DNA from: Hoplostethus atlanticus
Lineage: Eukaryota > Chordata > Actinopteri > Trachichthyiformes > Trachichthyidae
Assembly: GCA_034670405.1 (NCBI GenBank)
Contig: JAXDDX010000004.1
Span: 3,640,001-3,704,000 of the forward strand
Direction of reading: 5' to 3'
DNA length: 64,000 nt
Position 1 is the stretch's first letter. Each line of letters opens with the position of its first letter. Positions 55,766 through 64,000 of the stretch are shown piece after piece. The notes beneath the pieces were generated by a model. It made no database searches. It saw only the letters and a list, made by a program, of their open reading frames with translations, and was not told where the DNA came from. The position numbers and the translations under genes were made by a program.

Positions 55766-58700
55766 AACTCTGCCTCTTTCTCCCTCTTTACACAGCTCTG
55801 ACACTGATCCTGCTCGAGATACGAATATGCCCCCACAGCTGCAGCTGCAACCTGTTTCTCTGTTTGCAGATGCTGTTGCAAAATGTGCAAAACAACGATG
55901 GACATACCAGACTATAGCCAGTACCACTGTAATGAAATTATATGGTTTCCATTTCCATAGGTGATGCTAGTATAATCTACAGGCTGCACTTGAGCAAAGT
56001 TTACCAGACTAGAGAACAAATCACAATATTTGGCCACAAGTTGCTGATTTTCACATTCACCTTGTCAATGCTTCTGAATACCCCATCAAATGACGACTGG
56101 ATGCCCGTCCCATCACTGCCTGCTACCCCAGCTTCTAAAATTGAAACACTGATTCACACACACTCAAACAAGGCTTCCCTGTTTCACTTTCCTAACACGC
56201 GAATCCTGGTACCACCTTCAAAGAGAGGCACCCCGACACCGCCATTCATCTCCACTCTGAGCCCATAAAGAAACTCGGGAGAGGTGAGAAGAGGAGGACA
56301 GCGGAGTAGGAGGAGAGGTGAGGAGGAGGAGGAGAGAAGGAGGAAGGGTAGCAGTGGTGGGGGGGCAGGCGTCCCCTGTTCCTCATTCAGCGGCTGTCAG
56401 CGCAGGCACTTCATAACCACCCGCCCCGCGGTCAGCCCGCCCTGATGGATTGATGGAGGCACATTAGCACCAGTGGAGCCAGTGAATGCAATCATATTCA
56501 GCAGCAGCACGCTCTTAATAGGCCGGAGATTGATCCTGAGGATGAGGAAGAGGTGGAGGAGGAGGAGGTGGTGAATGCAGGCCCATTAGCAGCTGTCAGG
56601 GCAGGGCGACCTTCAGTCTCACCTTCACGCATGCAGCCACACTAGGGGTCAGCCTGGGTCTACTCTGGGTGGCATCATGGTGGGGGACGGGTGCTCTGGG
56701 GTGCTCGGCAAGAGACAACAGGTGGCCCGATAGCCACAATATACTGAGCTGTGCTGTTTTTGCACAAGCACCTCTGCTAGCGTGTTACGTCAAATTGTCA
56801 TTGTTCTTTTTACCAATGAAATTGTTACTGAAGGAAGACAAAGATGCATTAACAATGACACTGCAGCTCGGCAACAATCAAAAGTAATCAGCAGCGTCTA
56901 GAGCAGAAAGCCTTTGTTAATTGATAGAGCTCCTTTGCAGGACAAGTGTTAAATGGGAGCCAGTAGCCTTGAGCCCACAAGTGTGATAGAGCACCACCAC
57001 TAACTCTACTAGCTGTGCTACCAGCCGTCTCCATCGCTGAGGCCTTCCAGTGCGTCCCAAAGGAACACTCAGCTTTCAATTACCTCCAATAACAGCACTT
57101 ATCAGAGTCCTCAGCTTTCCCCAGAGAGTCGGGGCTTGATGCCCGGGCTCAGCGGCCCACGACAGGGGCATTCATCATGGGGCAGAGCAGCAGCTGGGGC
57201 CTGGGGAAGAGGCACGCGTCAAACCCCTGTGGGACTAGACCAGGCCAGCGTCACACAGCCACGACTGGGGGGGGGGGGCTCCCTTGAGACTAAGGGTGTA
57301 TCACAGTCGCATCCTTGTCATACACCCATGTGAACACATACAGGCATGCACACACATAGGGCAACATGTGCATAGTGCAATTAATACTGCTTGGGTTGTA
57401 GTGTCAAATAGTTTCATAAGGTAAGAAGTGGGAATAGTGTTCTTTAGTTATGTCTGGACAAGGTCCCCTTTTCTCACTGCGGTGGGGTGAGTGAGTTTTC
57501 ACTGCTTGCTTGTGCTCTGCCCATTAACCAGCTTCCTCTTTAATGGTCCACATGTTGAGGGGGGAGGGGCAGTAAATCCTGTCCCCTGCCCTCGCTCTGC
57601 CGTGCCTCTGCAGAGGCTCGTTTACGGGTACTGAAGAGCACACAAACATGATGAAAAAGTAGCTGAGATTTACAAGGCCTCCCCTGACAGCCGGGAAAAG
57701 GAGAAAATTAAACCAGAGAGCATTAAACAGGCACCCATTACAGGGCTGCTCCGAGACCAATAATAACCATCATTGTGTCCCGTCATCCAGAGGTACATGA
57801 CATGATTGCAAAGCCCGCAGTCCTCCGTGTATGACAGCTAACATCTTTATACCAACCAGATTACATGCTTCTCAGGACTTAGCGAGCGCAAAGGAGATAA
57901 GACACGTTTTCAACAAAACTAAATCATAGCCAGTAAACTATGCAAGTAAGCAAAGGCGTGCTAAACACTCGACAGATGTTCCCCTCTTTTCCACACAGAT
58001 AGATGGTAAAAACATTGCTTGCGTGATAAGCCTTGAATTGAAAAGCACTTGGGTTGCTGTGCTTGTCAATGCCTGTGATGAGGTTAAAGTTGAGCATTAT
58101 TAAGTTAGGATCAGTCAGATATCGTGAATGAGTCCAGATCTGATCAGAGTGCATAGACAGTGTAGACGGGCAGACCAGTTACTGAGTAGAAAATCTAACT
58201 TTTTGTTTACACGCTGCTTTCATAATTCCTGCATTATGTAGGTATTTATTGCATCACACCATTGCAGCAAACCACTCCTATAGAGTCGTCTCCCTTGCCT
58301 ATAATTTGATGCATTGCTTGAAAAATTAAAAAGTTTCCATTTATGGATCTCTTAATTTGTATCAAAGCCTTGACAAATCATGTTTGGTGTAATCCGCTCC
58401 TGAACGAGCCTACTTCAATCATCCTGTCTTTATGGAATTTTACAAAGTGGTGAGCTCATCGTAAGGCCAACAGTGCAGGCTGGCAGCCCTCAGCACAACT
58501 TCTCTACCTCCTTCTGCACAACTAACACTCACCATCTCACTGATTTGTAAAATGTCTGGGGTAAAGGCCACTTTGCTATTGTACAAGATTATAGTTTCCT
58601 ATTTCATACGGAGGGATTTTGGATAAATCTACTTGATTGGGAGGAAATCTCCACAAGCACATTCATCTCTGGTTCTCAAACAAAAGATAAAAATGAACAC

Positions 58701-61497
58701 TGACTGCATAACCAGACAGGGCCAGTGAATGAGACATTATAGCCTATGCATTCAGTAAGCTTTAGGCTTCCAAGTGCTGCTAACTTCCCATTTTTCATTC
58801 ATTTAAAATGTATTTGTGGCTATTGGTTAAATTATTTGACATACCCGATCCGAGTAAAGGGGAGGCTATACCTCAATTCTTCATTGTTGGTTTTTCATCG
58901 GCAAACTAAGTATCCATTTTTCTCTTAGGAAAATATGAGCACTTAGCTACATCTCTCTAATCCACACGCCACAAGGATTATGACAATGGAGGCAGTAGGC
59001 AATGGATTAAAAACTAGATTTTGCATCCATAAAAAGCTTGAATACTTGTTGTTTGGGCTCCTGCTGACATGCCCTTGTTTCCCATTGTAACAAGATGGTC
59101 CAAGATCCATGAAATCAAGACATCAAGGTCAACTTATGAATGATGTTTGACAGCACAGTTGATATATATAATACCAAAAATATGATTTCAAAGTATGCAA
59201 TCCTGTTTTTGGATTAAAAAAACCCACACAAGCTTACGTGCAGTCAACCTGCTTGGGTCGTGGTTTATATGAAAGCACAAAACATTGCTGTGAAAACTCT
59301 TCTCCATCAGATGGATACAGAAATCTAGAAAGACAATCAGCACCATCTAGTGGCAAATTGAGACGTGACTAACTAGGCAGCTCCGCAGCTAAATGTATCA
59401 ACAACAAGAAAAACGCTGTAAACAAACTGTATTCACAGCTAACACACATTGTATGACTGTCAATTCAGAATGGCAAGCTACCAGATAACTTAGAAAACTA
59501 GCAAAATTGTATATATTTTTTCCCTTATCACAAGTTTATGAGTAATGTACATTGAACTATGTGTTATTCATGTACTTACACTCCTCTAAACCCAGCTGAT
59601 AAGCCAGGTTTTGTAGTCCTTTGACCTTCTCCATCAGGTTGGCTGTGGTCAGACTGCCCAGCTCTAGAGAAGCAGGAGAGGACCCATAATGTAAGATCTA
59701 GGCTATATTTAGGTAGAAGACAAAATATCATCCCGTTTGACAAGATTATACATCAAGGCTGTCTTCTTGTTTACCACCACCCACTGCAGGGAGACAGGAA
59801 ATGTTTGCACATAACAAATTAACGTATTTTGTTCAATACCTTTTAACATTTCGATGTCCTCACTCTCCAGTTCAGCCATCCACTTGGGGGGAGAATTAGT
59901 GATGGGCTGTGATGTAAGACACAATAGTCTCAGTATAAAAGGCTTCTCAGCAGATATGGTAAATCAGCTAAAATGTATAGATTACATAAATAGATTACAT
60001 CTAGCAGATAAATATCCAGTAACTCAAAGCTAGCCATGATGAATTTAACTCACATTTTTACAAGATGCAGCGAATTCTGCAACTCCAGGCACTGAGTGAG
60101 AGATTACAGGATCAATAATAAGACTGACCAAAAACATACTTGTATACATAATCCATAGTTACTAATAACACAAGAGCATATAGAGGGCAAACTTACATTG
60201 CTCTGGCCATAGGTCTGGTGACGCTCTATCCAGCTTCTCAAAACTCAGCAAAGAGGACTCAAAGTCGTCACCTATCAGACACAAATGGTGTTTGTTTGCA
60301 ATATTTTCTGTGAAAAACATTAATTTCCCTGCTGTGTCTACATACTCTAGTTGGAGTTTCATGAAGAATCAGTGAGTCGCGTAAGTGTATATATGCAATT
60401 TGGTTGATGCTTTTATTCAAAGCCACTTATGGTATGGTGAGTGTTTACATGTGTAATATGGGAAGCCCCAGTGGATTCACCATAGCAGTGCAGGAAAACA
60501 TGCCACTCCTTGATCTATCTAAGGCTATCTTGAGTTATTGTTAAATCAGATATCTTGCTGATATCTGAAGGCCTGTGCTCTACCAGCTGAGCCAATTAAT
60601 TGTACCATATGTTGTATCGGTCTGAGCAAGCGCTGTGGAGTAATTCAAATGCAGATATCACCAGTAGGGTTCAACTGATTGAACTTTTATCAAATGTCAG
60701 ATATCAGCCAGTCAATGTCGTTCCTCCCTGCAAACCCTGTTTTTCCTTGCACATTGTATTTATTCATTTAACTGTTCAATTATGTTTTTTGCAAATTAAT
60801 TCTTAATTTAAAGTATCACAGATTGGAGGGGTGGGGGGGACACTCAATACATTTAAAGATTGAACTCTGATCACCACTGTTTTGTTTTGTAAAATAACAA
60901 ACTACAGGTATTTTAATTTTGATTCAATTTTAAATTACATATCCATATGTATAATTTTTAGTTTTTAGTACAGAAACTTACAGAAAAATCCCAATAAAGT
61001 ATGCAGCAGTAACATATCACAATACATGCATGGCAAACCGTCAAAAAACGTCAAACATGGCGATAATAGTGAATATATATATTGGGAGATCTTCGATGAT
61101 CCCTAGATGGGTATTGACCTAAATGGGTAGCTTTTATGTGGTACAGTTGAGAGTGAGTAAAAGCAAGCTTTATTACCAGCACCACTAGTTTTATCCCTCT
61201 AAGTCAAGCTCTACGACAGGTTCCAGCTTGCTGTCTAGTATGTTGTGTTTGGGAGTCTGCTTGCCTATCCACTGGATAAAACACTGTGGCTACTGTAGGC
61301 TTTAGCCAACGCGAAAAAAACATCCCTAAACAGCAACAATATAGCAGTAACATGTGTATTCTGTCGCCTCGGGATGTTCAGGTAAGAAAACATAAGAGCC
61401 GCCAACGGTTTTGTGGACTTAATCATGTCAAAATGTCAATTTATACACATCATAGCAGGGTAAGGAATTAGAATTTACCTCCATTTGGAGACGCCAT
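51184..61497 (-). CDS. lin52: LIN52, DREAM/MuvB core subunit
   Basis: Coding exons (minus strand) 61479-61497, 60197-60271, 60054-60091, 59840-59906, 59580-59663 and 51184-51239 join in frame to 112 residues; human LIN52 has 116. Seen: MASPNGG start, SSLLSFEKLDRASPDLWPEQ with the LxSxE pocket-binding motif and the Ser of RASPD (DYRK1A site Ser28 in human), SPPKWMAELESEDIEMLK, LGSLTTANLMEKVKGLQNLA, and the C-terminus REMTRGKFLNILERPKK. Known role: part of the nuclear MuvB core; when phosphorylated it binds p130/p107 to form DREAM, which represses cell-cycle genes. The last coding exon is 8.3 kb from the previous one, and every phase agrees. The 38-base exon 3 and 19-base coding part of exon 1 are easily missed by gene finders. 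Confidence 0.95.
52540..53060. promoter_or_regulatory. Candidate conserved noncoding block in lin52 intron
   Basis: Contains GCTAATTGGAATGG, GCAATTACATTAGG, CATTAATTAGAG and CAGATTAAGG in non-repetitive sequence. Confidence 0.35.
53391..53860. mobile_element. Foldback (long inverted repeat) MITE-like element
   Basis: The two halves are inverted copies around about 53625. Outer ends: ATTGGAC..AATAAAAGGTAA on the left and TTACCTTTATGTCCAAT on the right. Inner pairs: CAGTATCCACAAAAACAATA against TATTGTTTGTGGATACTG, and ATCCATGTATTTATATTTGT against ACAAATATAAATAAATGGAT. No coding sequence, so a nonautonomous DNA element or Angel-like foldback. The superfamily is not clear because no target-site duplication stands out. 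Confidence 0.7.
53960..54240. promoter_or_regulatory. Candidate conserved noncoding block in lin52 intron
   Basis: Dense GATTAG, CAATTACTAATTTTGC, AAGTTAATCAG and CTAATTATCATTTAG motifs in 250 bases of non-repetitive sequence. Confidence 0.4.
55172..55192. repeat. (CA)n microsatellite
   Basis: Short CA run; further CA-rich stretches follow at about 55456-55492. Confidence 0.9.
55726..55763. repeat. (TG)n microsatellite
   Basis: About 19 uninterrupted TG units. Confidence 0.95.
56380..56620. promoter_or_regulatory. Candidate conserved noncoding block in lin52 intron
   Basis: GC-balanced sequence with GGATTGATGG, CACATTAGCACC, GCAATCATATTCAG and GCCCATTAGCAGCTGTCA, following a purine-rich GGA tract (56280-56350). 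Composition-based call. Confidence 0.35.
59341..59355 (-). promoter_or_regulatory. CTCF-like motif in lin52 intron
   Basis: CACCATCTAGTGGCA; the complement CCACTAGATGGT differs at one position from the CTCF core. Confidence 0.3.
60393..60597 (-). mobile_element. tRNA-derived SINE (V-SINE/HE1-like)
   Basis: On the minus strand it begins with TGGCTCAGCTGGTAGAGCAC, a tRNA-type A box, and ends with TAAGTGGCTTTGAATAAAAG followed by GCATCAACCAAAT, the usual teleost SINE tail. About 205 bases, so close to full length. I do not see an intact B box, so it is probably old and silent. It lies in lin52 intron 1. Confidence 0.7.
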
Positions 61498-61610
61498 CTT
61501 CAGAATAAACACGTGACACACGACAACCAATAGCAGCCACCGTCTTCGCGGTTGACGTGTATCGGAGGACTTTCCCAAACCTTCCGCTAGATGGCGGCTT
61601 TTTTTCCCTG
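61498..61610 (-). promoter_or_regulatory. lin52: lin52 promoter, TATA-less housekeeping type
   Basis: Upstream of the lin52 ATG are an E-box CACGTG (61510-61515), a CCAAT box (plus strand, near 61527-61531), an ETS-type CTTCCG (61581-61586) and a YY1-type GATGGCGG near 61590-61597. The start codon itself lies in AAGATGGCG, another YY1-like match. CpG content is locally raised; no TATA box. Confidence 0.5.
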
Positions 61611-63014
61611 TCAGAGAGAATCCAGGTGTCACTTTGCCTACTTTCTTTTCGCCTAAAAAACGGTTATGCCAACTAGCCCGCTTCTTTATTGTCTGGGAGC
61701 CAGTGGCTACATGTTCATGCATGGAGCAAGATGTTTACATGCAGCTTTTTATGCAGCTGTTTGCATTAATTCATCAATTAACAGAATATTTCGGTCACCT
61801 GTCAGCTAGCAGTATATGTGGGAAAGAAAAGATGATCCCAGTAATCTGTGCAGTCTTCTCGATGCTCAAACAATCTGATGTTACAGGCAATTGTATTTTT
61901 CATTTTAATGAATCACAGACCTCAAAAAGCCAGGGTATAGTTGCTGCTGGAAATGCACTCATCCTTAGGAATTTACTGATGATGCCAGCACGGGAATACC
62001 ATAATACAATTCCATCCAGACAATGATGGATGAAAGTTGGGAGTCAGGACTGGTGGGAGAGGGTGGTTGAGTTTGCAGATGAATAATGGAAAAAACTTGC
62101 ATGTCACAGTCTCATTTGTCAAATTGTGCAGCATTATGGAGCCTATAATGAAACATTGCCATCCCACTGTGTGTGCACCTCCTGCACACCATTTGCTATG
62201 AGTCACACTAGTCTTATATAAATTAGGGGGGTGATATATGGTGTTGTCACCAACCAATTCATAACGCTGTGCTAGTCTGAGTTTGCCTAGACTGCAAAAA
62301 TCAAAAGAGACAGCCAGACATTTTAACTGGGTCACTCATAATCAGATTATGTGCTGATGTGTTTGGCTGCCACGTGTTCGTTTACACGGGTCGACCCAAA
62401 ACAAAGTTACTTAGGCGGCGTTCACATCGAACAATCTGACATCCGTTAAATTCACGGACAAGTATGTGTTGAGACCACCTAGGTTGTGTTGTTGTGGGCG
62501 TGTCCTTTTGAAGATGTATATGTATTTTGATTAAAGGTTTCACTCTCCCCATTGTTGTTACCAGCCCACCTACAGCAGAGACAAGTATACAGTTCTATAC
62601 TAAATCCTAACTAATAAATCTCCTCAGATGAGGTTCCTTAGGACAAAATATTAGCAAATATGGTATCCAAGGCCTGATGTGTATCTATTTTGTGGTCTTT
62701 GACATGAAAAGATGGGTAGGATATAAGTATAACACAACAGAGCACATTAAAAACTATGAAAATATCAGAATTTATGGATAGGATGTAATGTGCTTTGTTG
62801 GCTCTCTACATAAATAGATTTAGTGGCTGTGCACAACTGTACATTACTATCTGTTAACAACAGGTATATTGAAACCCCTAAGCTCATCAGAATCTCATGT
62901 ATGATTATCTGAGAAAAAAAAAGCACACTTCAGAACAATCAAATGTTTCCAAAACAGATGCGATATGCTCCTATCATCTTGTGCATCTGATGCATAAGTA
63001 AGGACAGACCAAAA
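61611..63014. other. Spacer between lin52 and pomt2
   Basis: Apart from the lin52 upstream end, no gene is recognised. A 130-codon plus-strand frame (61634-62026) leads away from the lin52 promoter but has no domains. Confidence 0.5.
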
Positions 63015-63030
63015 GAATAATATATTTTAG

Positions 63031-63036
63031 TTTATT
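63031..63036 (-). terminator. pomt2: Polyadenylation signal of pomt2
   Basis: AATAAA on the minus strand, 608 bases beyond the pomt2 stop. Confidence 0.6.
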
Positions 63037-63643
63037 GATCACGTTGAAATATACACATCACACTGAGAGTCAGGAGGAGTCTTGTAGTAAACAAAAGCCC
63101 AACAGTACTGGACGCCACTTATGGCTAAATACAATACAAAAATACTGGGCACTAAGATCAGAACCAGTGAGAAGTGAAATACTCTTTGATATAACAATGT
63201 AACAAAGAGTGTAAAACTGCCGAGCAGAGAAACACAATATGAGAACATTTCAAAGTAAGGGTTAACTTTCACTAGCTCCTTTCAGGCACTTTAGCTTATT
63301 ATCGTGACAGAAGTCAAGACTGGACTGTGTGTTACATGTTAAGGCAGTTCGGTGATGATTAGTGTTCCATGTCTGTATTTTGAACTACTCTGGCTCTTGT
63401 ATTGCACTGGTTCAAATCTGTCATCAAGCATCCATCACATACGACAAACTAAGATACTTAGAAATGTTGAGACACAGAAATGCTTGGACAGGTCGAGACT
63501 GTACCGTAGTGTATACTTCATGAAAAATAGGTTTATCTGTAAACACCATAATAACATAATTGTGTGAGAAACATGTCCGATAAAAGTCCCTCATATTTAA
63601 AATAGTGCTTCACATCGTTAGTGTCGTCTTTGATCAAAGCTGG

Positions 63644-63749
63644 CTAGAACTCCCAGGAGTCCAGCCACTTCAGGCCAGCCATGGCACTGCCAGGGTCAAG
63701 TGCCAGAGGGCCCCTCATGCCATAGGAGAGTGGATGGAAAAGGTAGAAA
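63644..63749 (-). CDS. pomt2: Protein O-mannosyltransferase 2, last coding exon only
   Basis: A minus-strand exon with a clear acceptor (CCAACCATTGCAG) and a 34-codon tail: [20 protein letters not shown], then [13 protein letters not shown] and stop. This matches what I remember of the POMT2 C-terminus (YLFHPLAYGM...GLRWLDSWDF). POMT2 works with POMT1 in the ER membrane to transfer mannose from dolichol-P-mannose to Ser/Thr, notably on alpha-dystroglycan. The preceding exons lie beyond 64000, so the catalytic part is not in view. The 3' UTR runs to about 63015; the 77-codon hydrophobic frame inside it (63039-63272) is taken as chance. Confidence 0.85.
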
Positions 63750-64000
63750 CTGCAATGGTTGGAGGACAGTGAGGAACAGAAGGAAGAGGATTTACAGTTG
63801 CACATGTCTTAGTAGGTAATTATCAAATGCAAAATACTTTGTTACGATACTAAAATCTGGACAAATAGGACAAAATATATAAAGAATTAAAGGAAAAATC
63901 CACCCTAAAGCACTTTAACACTGAGATCGCTGTGATGTGGGATTCTAACAGAAGTGATAACAACGTAGCCTCAATAGACCAGAATGCAATGCACATATAC
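63750..64000 (-). other. pomt2 intron, continues past window
   Basis: Noncoding sequence upstream (minus strand) of the last pomt2 exon; no further exon found before the window edge. Confidence 0.7.

Larger units (their letters stand above)
51240..59579 (-). other. lin52 intron 5, large and regulatory-looking
   Basis: An 8,340-base intron (donor T|GTAAGT, acceptor TTCCCCAG) in a gene whose other introns here are 0.15-1.2 kb. It contains enhancer-like blocks (about 52540-53060, 53960-54240, 56380-56620), a foldback repeat at 53391-53860, CA/TG microsatellites, and a purine-rich tract at 56280-56350. It lies upstream of vsx2 and may act on it. Confidence 0.7.

Noticed and set aside
60571-60597. 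tRNA gene suggested by the A-box-like GGCTCAGCTGGTAGAGC
   Set aside because: No acceptor stem, anticodon arm or B box follows; it is the head of a SINE.
63039-63272. Hydrophobic 77-codon minus-strand frame next to pomt2
   Set aside because: It lies entirely within the inferred pomt2 3' UTR, after the stop; the hydrophobicity follows from T-rich sequence.

Overview
The window is teleost fish nuclear DNA. Genes are split into short exons with GT-AG introns (plus one AT-AC intron), the proteins are vertebrate-specific (RASGRP1, SYNDIG1L, VSX2, LIN52, POMT2), the spacers carry many CA/GT and CT microsatellites, and there are fish-type SINE pieces whose tails contain the CTTTGGATAAAAGC-like motif. 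I see no prokaryotic genes, no CRISPR array, no rRNA or intact tRNA gene, and no retroviral or Polinton-type element.

Layout. 1-9955 (+): the 3' part of rasgrp1, 15 coding exons from the end of the RasGEF N-terminal region to the stop; the 5' exons lie left of the window. Its first in-window intron has the signals of a minor-class (U12) AT-AC intron. 9956-24700: a gene-poor spacer with two CTCF-like motifs near 11.2 kb and a possible decayed coiled-coil gene at 14.1-14.6 kb. 24700-31956 (+): syndig1l, a noncoding first exon followed by three coding exons. 32-41 kb: spacer. 41389-46048 (-): vsx2, five coding exons, with a dense conserved-looking block in intron 3. 46-50.8 kb: TAAT-rich upstream spacer. 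50798-61497 (-): lin52, whose last coding exon is 8.3 kb from the previous one; that intron holds more enhancer-like blocks and a foldback element. 63031-63749 (-): the last exon and 3' UTR of pomt2.

How it fits together. After flipping the window, lin52-vsx2-syndig1l has the same order and orientations that I recall from human 14q24.3, but ABCD4 and VRTN are absent between vsx2 and syndig1l, and rasgrp1 (human 15q14) lies directly beyond syndig1l. The genes are functionally unrelated: Ras activation, synaptic membrane protein, retinal homeobox factor, DREAM/MuvB subunit, O-mannosylation. The shared feature is probably regulatory: the spacers around vsx2 and the large lin52 intron look like a developmental regulatory domain. 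All family calls are from recognised protein sequence and recalled homologues; conservation of noncoding blocks could not be computed here. I did not find a clearly new biological system. The items most worth checking are the AT-AC intron, the coiled-coil remnant, the foldback element and the vsx2-flanking blocks.
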